A stretch of DNA of 64,000 bases from the NCBI RefSeq assembly GCF_046244385.1, contig NZ_CP176366.1, forward strand, positions 3,534,001-3,598,000, written 5' to 3'. Position numbers and translations under genes: made by a program. Positions within the stretch are counted from its first letter, which is position 1. Each line of letters opens with the position of its first letter. The notes below the pieces were generated by a model that did no database searches, was not told the origin of the DNA, and worked only from the letters and a program-made list of their open reading frames with translations. The DNA comes from Methanospirillum stamsii. Its GTDB lineage: Archaea > Halobacteriota > Methanomicrobia > Methanomicrobiales > Methanospirillaceae. This document shows positions 1 to 9,438 of this stretch, one piece after another.

Positions 1-1530
1 AGGATATCCGGGCTTCGTCAGGCGGTTGGAATGGAATATTCCTGTATGTTTCTTGGCGGCCTATCCGAGGGAGACATCCCCTATCCGTCTACCCGTTTTC
101 CCCTGCTTACCTCGACTGAATCACAGGAACTTGGGAGTCGTGGTCTTGATGAAGTAATCATAGGTGAACAATATTACTTTATTTCCACCCTGGCAGCCGG
201 AAAAAAGGTCTGGCTCTCCACATCAAATACCCGGGGAGAGCGAAAAGTGCTTACCTCTTCGTTTTTTGAAGAGGTCCGGAAAGTTAAAAATACCCAGGAA
301 TGGGGAAGAGACATCACCCATTCGGAAAAAAGAGCAGCCATACGGGCAGGAAAAACCATCCGCCAGCAGAACTCCAATGAGGGGGTGGATCCGGACAATC
401 CCCTGTCCTGGCTTTCAGTTAACCAGACCTACGGATCTGTTGCAAACCGCATCCTGATAGAAGACTGGTACCGAACCGGCACTTTTGATTCTAAATATGA
501 TGGAATCCTGAGTGAAGATGAACAGGTAATCAGCTGGCTATCGGATCCCAATATGTTTGGTCCGGAGAGGATATGGTCTCCGACCCAGATTGAAACCTAT
601 GCAAATTGTCCGTTTAAATTTTTCCTTGAACGGGTAATAAGGATACGTCCATTTTTAGAAGTAGACCCGACACTCTCACCTGCCCGGAAAGGAACTCTTA
701 TCCATGACACCCTCTGTGAATTTTTTAAAGAGTGGTGCAATTCCGGACCCCGCCGGATTAGAACAGAAGATATGGATGAGGCATCTGATCTTCTACTTCG
801 AATCGGGAAAAAATACACTGGCTCCTATTCATACAAAAGTCCGATTTGGCATGCAACCGTTGCATCTTTGCTTGGATATGATGATAATCCCGGATTACTC
901 AGGCGACTACTTGATCATGAAGCGGAAAGGGAAGGATTTCTGCATCCGGAACGATTTGAATTCGAAATCAAGTCATCACCGGATTCTCCGGATAATAATC
1001 CGAATTATGTCACCCTGGACCTGGGGGAAGGTGAAAACATCAGAATACAAGGGAGAATTGACAGAATTGACACCACTCCGGACGGATATTTTGCTATCAT
1101 TGACTATAAAACAGGAAGCCAGTATCCAAACGGGAAACGAATTAGCGAAGGAAAAGCACTCCAGCTTCCCCTCTATCTCCTGGCACTTGAAAAAATGTAT
1201 GAAAATACAGATAAACCCCGGATCGGAATAGGTGGTTCATACCTTGAAATCAGCAGGAAAATAAAACAGACCTGGCCGCTTCTTGACCCGGAAAGAAAGC
1301 ATATCGCCGGACATTCACGTGCCAGAGGAACAACCGGGTTTCATGATGTGACAAAAGGAGCCCTTGCCGCTGCACAACAGTACATTAACGGGATGAGGGC
1401 GGGAGTATTTCCGTTACCACAGGATAGATGCACTATCTCATCATACTGCCCATATTCCGGAATATGCCGTTTTGATCGGTTTAGAAATGCTGAACAGAGC
1501 GAAGAAGGAGGAGAAGATGGCAGGGACTGA
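1..1530 (+). CDS. AddB/RecB-type PD-(D/E)XK nuclease, 5' truncated by window edge
   Basis: C-terminal ~509 codons of an ATP-dependent exonuclease subunit. The frame is open from base 1 with no stop before the first Met at 31, so the true start lies outside the window. The early stretch around MFLGGLSEGDIPYP is typical of AddB/UvrD-like C-terminal helicase folds. The nuclease core shows FAIIDYKTG (about nt 1090-1120). One Cys near nt 605 (NCPFKFF) and three Cys near nt 1428-1470 (C-x5-C-x5-C) fit the Fe-S-clasped nuclease of AddB. It overlaps the AddA-like gene by 14 bp, as expected of a two-subunit end-resection or repair enzyme. Family assignment is firm; exact subunit naming is inference. 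Confidence 0.85.
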   Translation, partial: RISGLRQAVGMEYSCMFLGGLSEGDIPYPSTRFPLLTSTESQELGSRGLDEVIIGEQYYFISTLAAGKKVWLSTSNTRGERKVLTSSFFEEVRKVKNTQEWGRDITHSEKRAAIRAGKTIRQQNSNEGVDPDNPLSWLSVNQTYGSVANRILIEDWYRTGTFDSKYDGILSEDEQVISWLSDPNMFGPERIWSPTQIETYANCPFKFFLERVIRIRPFLEVDPTLSPARKGTLIHDTLCEFFKEWCNSGPRRIRTEDMDEASDLLLRIGKKYTGSYSYKSPIWHATVASLLGYDDNPGLLRRLLDHEAEREGFLHPERFEFEIKSSPDSPDNNPNYVTLDLGEGENIRIQGRIDRIDTTPDGYFAIIDYKTGSQYPNGKRISEGKALQLPLYLLALEKMYENTDKPRIGIGGSYLEISRKIKQTWPLLDPERKHIAGHSRARGTTGFHDVTKGALAAAQQYINGMRAGVFPLPQDRCTISSYCPYSGICRFDRFRNAEQSEEGGEDGRD

Positions 1531-4500
1531 AAGGCAGCAGGAGGCAATAACAAGCCATGATACTTCCGTCGTGGTATCCGCCGGAGCCGGAACCGGAAAG
1601 ACGTATGTTCTTGTCAATAAATACATGGACCTTCTTGAGAGTTTTGGCTGGCAGAATCCGGATTCAATTAATGGTATTTCAGTTCTGAATATTCTCGCTC
1701 TTACGTTCACCGATAAAGCAGCAGCGGAGATGAAAGAGCGAATCAGAAGTGAACTTGAGAAGCGGGAAGGAGCATTCTGGGAGAGATCAAGGCTTGAGTT
1801 TCTTATTGCCCCGGTACAGACCTTTCATTCCTTTTGTGCAAGTGTCCTCCGAGAGTTTCCCTTTGAGGCCGGACTTGAGCCATCGTTCAATGTTCTTGAC
1901 CAGGAAGAATCTTCCCGGATTTTTTCTCTTTCTTTCCAGGAACTCATTCATACACCGGCAGAAAAAGAGATTAAAGATTCACTGATTAGAAACCTTTCTG
2001 TTGTCGGAGAATACAGCCTTGAGAAAATTACCCGGTACCTTTATTCCCACAGAGAAGATGCCGAAGAATTCTTTTTCCAGCTGGAAAGTAACCCTGATGT
2101 AGTAATTTCCCGTTGGCAGGAGGAGATCCAGAAATTCAGGGAACAGGAAGTGGATAACCTCCGGAATAATAAAAAATTTTCCGATATGGTAATTTCGCTG
2201 CTCGGATTTGCCGCAATGGACATCCCTGCAGATGACAAGGCAATGATATATCTCCAGGACGTAAAACCATACCTTGAATCACTCCTTGAAACTGATAATC
2301 CGGATAAATTCCTTGATGCATCATCATCTTTTCTGCAGGAATCTCTCAAGGGAGGGTCAAAGAAGAACTGGTCTGAGGATTTGCTTAAGGAACTCAGGGA
2401 GACAAATAAAACCCTGAATGAGTTGCTGAAAAAAAATATCGAATATATCAGAAAAACTGAATTTATTCCGGAAAATCCTTTCAGTATCCTTACCCTCCGG
2501 TTTCTTGCTGATCTCAATAGAACGTTCTCCCGGTTTTGTACTATCATAGAAAAGAAAAAATCAGATGCCGGCGGTATCGACTTTTACGATCTCATCAGGT
2601 ATACAAAGAAATTATTCCGGACAAATCAAGAAACTGTTGCTTCATATTACAAAGACCGGTACAGGTACATCCTCATTGATGAATTCCAGGATACTGATCC
2701 GGCACAGTTTGAAATTGTAAACACCATCATTGGTGAACCTTCTCCGGAGGTAAACAGCCTCTTTATTGTCGGTGACCCGAAACAGTCAATTTATCTTTTC
2801 AGGGATGCCGATGTGACCAGGTTTCGGGATGCCCAAAATCTTATCACCGGAGCATGTAACGGGAAAAATATTCCCTTAGATGTATGTTTCAGGAGTTCGC
2901 CGGAGGTTGTTTCGTTTGTCAATACCTTGTTCTCGCGGTTATTTCATACGGCAGAAAAGCCCTGGGAATTTACCTATGATTTCATTCAGGTAAGTAACGA
3001 GCGAAAGAACCACGAAGGTTCAGTTACCCTGATACTTATTCAAAAAGATGCAGAAGTGCCTGAATGTGAGGTGATCTCGCAGCATATTGAAACTCTGATC
3101 AAAGAACAAACAACGGTATACGAAGAGGGAATCCGGGATAAGGATGGAAACAGAACGTTTGTAGAAAGGGCTGCAATTTATGGAGACATCGCAATTCTTC
3201 TTGAACGCCGGACACACCTTGGACATTTTATCCATTCTCTGGCAATCCGGAATATTCCATACTATGTTCATAAAGGAACCGGATTTTACAACCGGCAAGA
3301 AATCCTTGATTTAATCAGCCTGATAAGCGTTCTTTACCGGCCATATGATGATATCCACATGGTGGGACTTCTCCGGTCTCCCTACTTTGGTCTTTCAGAT
3401 CTTGAAATTTTACAAATATCCAGGTATGCCGGAAGTTCATTCCTGGAAAAAATTTTAAACTCCTCAAAGGAATATCCGAAATTCGCACAGGTATACACCC
3501 ATCTCACCGGATGGATGCAATGTGCCGGTCGTCTCCGCCTGGTCCCGCTCATCCGGTCTGTTCTTATTAAATCCGGGGTGATGGCTGTTTATGGAGGTCT
3601 TGTTGAGGGTGACCAGGTAATATCAAACATAGAAAAACTGCTTGATATCATCAGGACCAAGGAGGAGATTGGGAAATACCAGCTGCCTGACCTGGTTATC
3701 GATCTCTATGATGCCCTAGACCGGGAGGAAGAAGAGGGAGAAGCAATGATTGATGATCCGGACCTTGATGCTGTTACCGTCATGACGATACATGCTGCAA
3801 AAGGTCTTGAATTTCCGATTGTTTTCATCCCGGAGATGGCTGCTAGACCAAACCTTGACCAGGGTCCGGTTCTTTTGGGCAGCAGCCGCTCGCTTATGGG
3901 AGTGGTTCTTCCAGACCCGGAAAACAACCTTGAGTCCACGAAAACTCCAATATACCGGCTCCTTAAAAAAGAACTTGATTATAAACTCCTGGCTGAAAAG
4001 AAACGTCTCCTATACGTAGCCCTTACACGAGCAGCAGACCATTTGATTATGAGCGGTGAAATCGGGGAGGAATTGCCGGATGGGACACACAATACCAGAC
4101 TTGACTGGATAATTCCAACCCTCGGGATAAGTGATTATGACATCGGAGAAGGTCATATTTTGATTCAGGATGCTGATGGGAGGGACATTTCCGTCCGGAT
4201 TATTACTCCTGATGAGGATATCCGGAGTATCGATCCCGGAGTTCCTCCTTTTATTATTCCTCCCGAACTCATGGAATGTCACGGAACATTTGAGAAAAAA
4301 GTTATCAAAACCCAGGAGACTTCAAAGATTCCATACCAGGTGACACAACTTGCAGAACACCTGAGTCTTCCCCTTATTGAGATTGATCATGAATATGAAG
4401 GAGAGGGAGCCCTGTTTGGCAGTGCTGTTCATGAAGTACTCAGAGGAAGAGATCCGGACCTTGTAGTTAAGGAATTCGGAATACTGGATGAGAAACAGCA

Positions 4501-4900
4501 GGAAAAATTACAAACAGTATTAGAAGAATTTTTAAACCAAATCAGTATTGCTGAAATGTCTGATGTTTTCCGGGAGTATGCATTTACCGTTTCTATTGCA
4601 GGAATTCCCCTGACTGGAAGAATAGATCTACTCTTCAGAAGACCGGACGGAACCTGGAGAATCATTGATTATAAGAGTGATGCTCTTGCAGTATTGCAAC
4701 TCTCTCAAAAAGAATCATATCAGTTCCAGTTGGAGAGTTATCGAAGGGCAGCAGAAATTCTTGGAATGAATCCCGCCTTAAGTGTATTGTATTCAGTATC
4801 AGATAAAAAACTGATTGAACTTGATCCATGGCCTGATGAAAAATATTATTCTTTTCTCACCACCTGTGTTGAACAAATTAACGTACATAAACCCGGATAA
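1517..4900 (+). CDS. AddA-like UvrD-family helicase-nuclease
   Basis: Superfamily I helicase fused to a C-terminal RecB-type nuclease, 1127 aa. Walker A SAGAGTGKT is at residues 21-29, motif II DEFQD at about 388-392, a late helicase motif near VMTIHAAKGLEFP, and the nuclease motif WRIIDYKSD at about 1048-1056. The ATG at 1517 is preferred over the one at 1472 because GGAGGAG lies just upstream and the protein then begins immediately before the Q-motif. It overlaps the AddB-like gene by 14 bp, so the two are translationally coupled. Together they should unwind and degrade double-strand DNA ends for recombination or against foreign DNA. AddAB systems are mainly bacterial, so a transfer origin is possible. 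Confidence 0.88.
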   Translation: MAGTERQQEAITSHDTSVVVSAGAGTGKTYVLVNKYMDLLESFGWQNPDSINGISVLNILALTFTDKAAAEMKERIRSELEKREGAFWERSRLEFLIAPVQTFHSFCASVLREFPFEAGLEPSFNVLDQEESSRIFSLSFQELIHTPAEKEIKDSLIRNLSVVGEYSLEKITRYLYSHREDAEEFFFQLESNPDVVISRWQEEIQKFREQEVDNLRNNKKFSDMVISLLGFAAMDIPADDKAMIYLQDVKPYLESLLETDNPDKFLDASSSFLQESLKGGSKKNWSEDLLKELRETNKTLNELLKKNIEYIRKTEFIPENPFSILTLRFLADLNRTFSRFCTIIEKKKSDAGGIDFYDLIRYTKKLFRTNQETVASYYKDRYRYILIDEFQDTDPAQFEIVNTIIGEPSPEVNSLFIVGDPKQSIYLFRDADVTRFRDAQNLITGACNGKNIPLDVCFRSSPEVVSFVNTLFSRLFHTAEKPWEFTYDFIQVSNERKNHEGSVTLILIQKDAEVPECEVISQHIETLIKEQTTVYEEGIRDKDGNRTFVERAAIYGDIAILLERRTHLGHFIHSLAIRNIPYYVHKGTGFYNRQEILDLISLISVLYRPYDDIHMVGLLRSPYFGLSDLEILQISRYAGSSFLEKILNSSKEYPKFAQVYTHLTGWMQCAGRLRLVPLIRSVLIKSGVMAVYGGLVEGDQVISNIEKLLDIIRTKEEIGKYQLPDLVIDLYDALDREEEEGEAMIDDPDLDAVTVMTIHAAKGLEFPIVFIPEMAARPNLDQGPVLLGSSRSLMGVVLPDPENNLESTKTPIYRLLKKELDYKLLAEKKRLLYVALTRAADHLIMSGEIGEELPDGTHNTRLDWIIPTLGISDYDIGEGHILIQDADGRDISVRIITPDEDIRSIDPGVPPFIIPPELMECHGTFEKKVIKTQETSKIPYQVTQLAEHLSLPLIEIDHEYEGEGALFGSAVHEVLRGRDPDLVVKEFGILDEKQQEKLQTVLEEFLNQISIAEMSDVFREYAFTVSIAGIPLTGRIDLLFRRPDGTWRIIDYKSDALAVLQLSQKESYQFQLESYRRAAEILGMNPALSVLYSVSDKKLIELDPWPDEKYYSFLTTCVEQINVHKPG

Positions 4901-4965
4901 GAAAACTATCATCAAAACCAAATAACTCAAATAGAATAATTAGCCAGGCATGCTAGTATTCCACA

Positions 4966-4977
4966 CATATATATATT
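4966..4977 (+). promoter_or_regulatory. candidate TATA box for the sensor gene at 5021
   Basis: An alternating A/T tract (CATATATATATT) lies about 45 bp upstream of the ATG at 5021, in the gap after the helicase gene. Spacing and composition suit an archaeal TATA element. No BRE was defined, so this is tentative. Confidence 0.35.
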
Positions 4978-5020
4978 ATCAGTTTCTACATACGTTTCGG
5001 ATGATGATTCAGGTTTACCT

Positions 5021-6742
5021 ATGAAATTACTGCATCCACACAATTATACAAAACGCCTAACCAATTGGGTAATTTTACTTGAAATTCTAATTATTCTCAT
5101 CGCTTTATGCTGTCCCATGGTGACTGCAGATCGGGAAGTTAAGGTGGCCCTTACCGAGCTAAAACCATCACTCTTTACCGATGACCTTGGTAATCCCGCT
5201 GGATTTTTTGTTGATCTCATCACTGATTTGGCACGGCAAAAAGGATGGGATATTGTCTGGGTCGAAGGATCACTTACAAATAACTGGGAACATTTGAGTT
5301 CTGGTGAAATCGATCTTATCATGGGAGTTGCCGCCACGCCGGAACGTGAGGAGAACTTTGCGTTTAGTAATGAATCGGCATTTTCAGTCTGGTCTCAGGT
5401 GTATGCACGCCCATTTTCCGGGATCAATACCATACTGGATATTGAAGGGAAACGAATCGCAATAATTAACGGATCATCCTGTGGAACCGGATTTCGTGAT
5501 ATTGCACAAAAGTTCGGGGTCAATGCTACATATCTGGTAAAAAATTCTCCGGAAGATGCCTTTGAGGCAGTTATATCAGGAGAAGCAGATGCACTGGTAG
5601 TGTATAACACAGCAGGACAGGGGCTTGCCCAGCCATATGGACTGGCAGGAACTCCACTGATGTTCAATCCTACAGGACTTGGTTTTGCCCTTAAAAAGGG
5701 AAAGAACTTCGATATTCTGCAGGATATTAATAATTACATTCATAAGGCCAAGAATGATCCTTCGTCAGTATACTACCGATCAATGCAGAAATGGTACGGG
5801 ATTGAAACCAGCGAGACTATTCCGACCTGGATCTGGTTGGGTCTTGGAACTACTGCTCTTCTAGCCGCCCTCTTTGTTGGCATGAGTTATATCCTCAGAC
5901 GAGAGGTCAGGCGTAAGACTGCTGAACTCGCAAAGCAGAATGAGGAATTACACTCAGAGGTTCTAAACCGGAGACATGCAGAAACTGAACTGGTCAGAAA
6001 AAACAGCGAGTTAATGGCTACTTATGAAGAACTTGAAGCGATGGATGAAGAACTCCGGCATAATTTTACGGAACTCTCAAAAAGTGAAGAAGCCCTGATG
6101 CAGGCCAGGAAAAAATTGAACCTGCTGAGTAAACTCACCATAAGGGATATTAAAAACGCATTTTTCATATTATCAGGATACATCCAGTTATCAAAAGATG
6201 CAGAGTCTATCGATGAGGCAATGGATTGCTTTACCAAAGAGGAAAAAATCCTGCAATCCGTTGAACATATCCTTGTCTTTTTGGAAAAATATCAAAACCT
6301 CGGAATAAAACCTCCAAAGTGGCAGAATGTTCAGTTAACTCTTATTAATGCAATCTCTCATCTTGACTTTTCGAAGATATCCCGGACAGAGGAAATCCCG
6401 GAGATTGAGATATTTGCAGATCCCTTACTGGAAGATGTATTTTTAGCCCTCATGGAAACTATTATCCGGCAGGGACCGACAACCCATGTTGGCCTTCGTT
6501 ATCGTCAGAATCCGGAGAGTATCACAATCCTGGTTGAATCCAACGGACCAGGAATTCCGGACATTGACAAAGAAAAAATATTTGCCTGGGAAAACACGGG
6601 AAAAGACGCAACCAGCCTTTTCCTTGCACGAGAGATCCTCTCAATAACAAAAATATCACTGGAGGAGACAGGAGAACCAGATACAGGCATATGTTTTGAG
6701 ATAACTGTTCCAAAAGAGGAATATCGAATTATTGATGCGTAA
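5021..6742 (+). CDS. PAAT-type solute-binding sensor with degenerate histidine-kinase core
   Basis: 573 aa. Residues about 15-35 form a signal/TM segment. Residues about 38-260 are a family-3 solute-binding domain (VKVALTELKPSLFTD..., GEIDLIMGVAATPERE), which should bind an amino-acid-like ligand outside the cell. A second TM segment (WIWLGLGTTALLAALFVG, about 268-285) is followed by a coiled coil to about 365. The dimerisation helix has LTIRDIKN at 372-379, where methanogen kinases of this type usually have a TRHDI-like motif, so the phospho-acceptor His is Arg375. The N box has Thr480 in place of Asn, and the G1 box is ESNGPGIP with Ser507 in place of Asp. The fold looks kept but catalysis lost. 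It is probably a ligand-sensing pseudokinase working with a partner; no regulator is adjacent. Confidence 0.75.
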   Translation: MKLLHPHNYTKRLTNWVILLEILIILIALCCPMVTADREVKVALTELKPSLFTDDLGNPAGFFVDLITDLARQKGWDIVWVEGSLTNNWEHLSSGEIDLIMGVAATPEREENFAFSNESAFSVWSQVYARPFSGINTILDIEGKRIAIINGSSCGTGFRDIAQKFGVNATYLVKNSPEDAFEAVISGEADALVVYNTAGQGLAQPYGLAGTPLMFNPTGLGFALKKGKNFDILQDINNYIHKAKNDPSSVYYRSMQKWYGIETSETIPTWIWLGLGTTALLAALFVGMSYILRREVRRKTAELAKQNEELHSEVLNRRHAETELVRKNSELMATYEELEAMDEELRHNFTELSKSEEALMQARKKLNLLSKLTIRDIKNAFFILSGYIQLSKDAESIDEAMDCFTKEEKILQSVEHILVFLEKYQNLGIKPPKWQNVQLTLINAISHLDFSKISRTEEIPEIEIFADPLLEDVFLALMETIIRQGPTTHVGLRYRQNPESITILVESNGPGIPDIDKEKIFAWENTGKDATSLFLAREILSITKISLEETGEPDTGICFEITVPKEEYRIIDA

Positions 6743-6796
6743 AAAAATTATCAGACTCCCTCTTTCTCCTTAAGGGTATACCAAAAACCAAAAAAA

Positions 6797-7171
6797 TTAA
6801 AGATTGGTCCAGAACCCATGTTTGTTACAGAAAATACGGACCTTTTTTACCTGCTCAAACGGAACACAAAACTCTTTTTCCGGGGCATCTTCAGGCTTTA
6901 ACTGAGAAACCTGTTGGAAATTGTCACCGATGACCTCAATCTGGACAATATAATGGTCTTCGGCCATGGGATGTGGAACTGACCCAACTTTTACTTTTAC
7001 TCCGGTAGCAGTTTTATCAAGGACCGGAACATGTTTCTCTTTTCCTTCCTCTTCTCCGCGTTTCTCCTGAACCAGCGTCATCTCCTGGTTACAGCAGACC
7101 AAAGTCCCTTTTCCAGCAATAATAATCTGTACAATCTTACCACATACGCCACACTGATAGAGTTCCTGCAT
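6797..7171 (-). CDS. dfx: desulfoferrodoxin-type superoxide reductase
   Basis: About 124 aa. The N-terminal desulforedoxin domain has CGVC near the start and the adjacent Cys pair CC at about residues 26-27, which bind a rubredoxin-like iron. The C-terminal neelaredoxin domain has conserved His in VGSVPHPM and EDHYI, and the terminal C-x2-H of IFCNKHGFW, the mononuclear iron ligands that reduce superoxide to peroxide. The start at 7171 is preferred because GAGG sits 9 nt upstream; the ATG two codons earlier (7177) leaves only 3 nt. It is a stand-alone oxidative-stress gene in a strict anaerobe. Confidence 0.92.
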   Translation of the reverse strand: MQELYQCGVCGKIVQIIIAGKGTLVCCNQEMTLVQEKRGEEEGKEKHVPVLDKTATGVKVKVGSVPHPMAEDHYIVQIEVIGDNFQQVSQLKPEDAPEKEFCVPFEQVKKVRIFCNKHGFWTNL

Positions 7172-7285
7172 ACTCATGTACCTCGAAAAGCAATTTGTCT
7201 TAGATCTCTATAACATCTTCCTCTCAGGTCCTAAGTTAAACCTTTTTATTTTACCAGTAAGAATCACAGGACGGAACAGCAATAG

Positions 7286-7576
7286 CCTGATAATTATGAA
7301 ATTACCTATCTATTTCAGAAATCATTCATAGTAATTGGAAGAGGATGGTATCATTATAATTTTAATCAATTTTTGGAATGGTCAAATCCTTCAAATAAGG
7401 TTCCATCAAACATACAAGAAACCTACGAACGTAATCGTAACTTATTCTATGTTTCATGTTCTCGACCAATTGAGCGTTTGGCTATCCTTTTTACTCAAGA
7501 ATTAACCCATCTCGCTTTGGATACTCTTAATCAATGGTTCGGTAAAGAAAATATCCATTCTCTAACATTTGAATAA
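7286..7576 (+). pseudogene. C-terminal remnant of a UvrD-family (GajB-like) helicase
   Basis: The frame is open from 7286 to the TAA at 7576 but has no ATG; a TTG at 7373 falls inside recognisable protein. The translation includes VIGRGWYHYNFNQF, then RNLFYVSCSRP and a terminal LDTLNQWFGKENI. This pattern matches the extreme C terminus of UvrD-type helicases such as those in Gabija (GajB) or related OLD-ATPase/helicase pairs. Everything upstream, including the Walker motifs, is missing. I read it as a deletion scar of a defence-type helicase. The family call is from memory of the motif, so moderate. Confidence 0.5.
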
Positions 7577-7590
7577 TATTCTTATTTGCA

Positions 7591-8484
7591 TTATTCGAAC
7601 TTTTTGTTTTTTCTGGCCTCCGGTAGAGCGGTATCTACTCCCCTGACAACAAGGATTGGACACCGAGCATGCCGGACAGTCTTCTCGGCGACACTTCCCA
7701 TTCTGACATATTCAAGGCCTGTGCGGCCTTCTGTACCCATAACGAGGAGATCATGATTAGTCGAAGCGGTGATTACCTCCTGGGCCACCTGACCGGAGAG
7801 GACCACCGGAGTAACGGAGATGCCAAGTTTCTGCCCATTTCTAACCACTTCAGTCACAGCCTTCTCGGCATTTTCACGGGAGAAAAATTTCTCTGCCGGT
7901 CCCAATATTCTCCTCTTCTTTTCGCTGATCACACTCAGGGCAGTAACATCGGTTTTGAAAATCCGGGCCATCTCAAGCCCGTGGCTGATGGCATTCTCCG
8001 TGATCCCGGTTCCTTCCGTGGGGATTAGTATCCGGCTGTATGTCTCATGTGCCGGAGAGTCACCCCTGATAACAAGGACCGGACATGTTGAAAACCTTAT
8101 GACTTTCTGGGCCACACTTCCGAGGAGGAGGAGATTGATACCGGATCTGCCGGCGGTTCCCATAACAATGAGATCATATTCACCGGAAGCATCGATGATA
8201 ACCTGTGCTGGTATGCCGGCGATGATCCGGGATGTAATGCCGATACCAACCTCCTCTCCCATGCTGACTACCCCGGCAACAGCTTTTTCGCAGGCCTGAT
8301 ACTGGGGCGTATCCGGATCAAGAGTTGTTGTATCGCCCGGAATCGCATAGTTGCTCTCGTCGTTGACACCAAGAGCAGTAACGTTAGCCCCGGTGATTTT
8401 AGAAAGGGTAAGGGCAAAAGAGATGGCTGCCGTGATGGTGCTGCTTCCGTCGGTCGGGATCAGGATATTCCGGTAAAGGTTCAT
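7591..8484 (-). CDS. tandem universal stress protein (two UspA domains)
   Basis: 297 aa made of two UspA domains. The first starts MNLYRNILIPTDGSS and carries the nucleotide loop GTAGRSG...GSVAQKVIR. The second starts RILIPTEGTG and carries GTEGRTG...GSVAEKTVR. Both glycine-rich loops fit ATP-binding Usp. The start at 8484 is chosen because GGAGGAG is about 9 nt upstream and ATG overlaps the stop of the upstream membrane-protein gene (ATGA at 8481-8484), indicating coupling. A longer frame to 8580 merely reads through that upstream gene. It is a cytoplasmic stress protein whose partner is probably the membrane protein. Confidence 0.9.
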   Translation of the reverse strand: MNLYRNILIPTDGSSTITAAISFALTLSKITGANVTALGVNDESNYAIPGDTTTLDPDTPQYQACEKAVAGVVSMGEEVGIGITSRIIAGIPAQVIIDASGEYDLIVMGTAGRSGINLLLLGSVAQKVIRFSTCPVLVIRGDSPAHETYSRILIPTEGTGITENAISHGLEMARIFKTDVTALSVISEKKRRILGPAEKFFSRENAEKAVTEVVRNGQKLGISVTPVVLSGQVAQEVITASTNHDLLVMGTEGRTGLEYVRMGSVAEKTVRHARCPILVVRGVDTALPEARKNKKFE

Positions 8485-9149
8485 TGTACCATCTCCTCCA
8501 GTCGTCTGCTCCACGGTCTGATGATGATTACCCGGCTTAATACCGTATTTACTGCCTGAACACCGAATCCGGTGATGCATGCCATGATAATCGTCCCTAT
8601 CCCAACCCCTTCGAGGTGACCAAGGCAGAGAAAGGAGAGAGCCACGGAGAGGGTGACACAGATGATGTCAAAAATGGTCTTGATCCGCCGGTAGGTGACA
8701 TGGTAGAAGAGAGTCAGGTCGTTTAGGAAAGTATCGATGACCATCAACGGTATTTTAGAGCCGACCATGAGGGAAATGCCGACACACATAATCCCGAAGC
8801 TGAAGACAAAGTAGAGGATTCTCTCCCAGAATTCAGACGGAAGGCCGGAGAGGGTTTGTGTAAAGAGATCGATACTCATTCCGAAGAAGACAGAGAGGAC
8901 AATAGAAATGAGATAGCCTGATTTGAATCGTTTCGTGATGGCCAGAAGAAGGATCAAAAGGCCGACCTGGAAAAGGGGATTCCAGATACCGAAAGAGATC
9001 TGATTCCAGATCCGGCTCAGTACGAAGGGAAGCGATGAGATGGTTGATATCCCGAATTCTGCGTTAACCATGAGGGGGATGGCAAACGAAATGAGGAGAA
9101 TTCCAAAAACAAAGGTAATCTCTCCGGGAATGATGATTTTAGTATGCAT
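8481..9149 (-). CDS. YczE/YitT-like integral membrane protein
   Basis: 222 aa, with about six hydrophobic segments and short loops, and a charged C terminus (RPWSRRLEEMVQ). The pattern of a FGIS motif after the first helix, a GMSIDLF segment and a conserved MVIDTFL loop resembles the YczE/YitT family of unknown function. It is the first gene of a two-gene unit with the tandem Usp gene (4-bp overlap). No transport substrate can be inferred. Confidence 0.6.
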   Translation of the reverse strand: MHTKIIIPGEITFVFGILLISFAIPLMVNAEFGISTISSLPFVLSRIWNQISFGIWNPLFQVGLLILLLAITKRFKSGYLISIVLSVFFGMSIDLFTQTLSGLPSEFWERILYFVFSFGIMCVGISLMVGSKIPLMVIDTFLNDLTLFYHVTYRRIKTIFDIICVTLSVALSFLCLGHLEGVGIGTIIMACITGFGVQAVNTVLSRVIIIRPWSRRLEEMVQ

Positions 9150-9438
9150 GTCGTGACTTCTATAATATTTGAATTTTTAGAGATGATGACCGGGCAATGA
9201 GATACTCCAGGTTTCAAAGTGAGGGTATAAGATTGGTGGGAAGGCCGATAAGGTTTTTTGGGGAGGAGATCCCTGAAAATTATAATCCGATTTAAATGGA
9301 ATTGTGGGATTAATTTCAATATTTATCCCAGTTATTGCAGAATATCTTTTTCTCACAACTAGAATTCTTATTACTTTCAAATATCTGCTTACCGAATCAA
9401 AACTCTAAAATAAAAATAACCAGATATATGAAGATAAT
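9150..9438. other. intergenic region between divergent units
   Basis: About 290 bp separate the minus-strand membrane protein from the plus-strand secreted protein. Both promoters must lie here. I see AT-rich stretches near 9310-9435 but no convincing gene or RNA. Confidence 0.5.

Noticed and set aside
9017..9380. Short minus-strand frames around 9.0-9.4 kb
   Set aside because: They overlap the membrane-protein gene or its upstream region out of frame and show no protein features.
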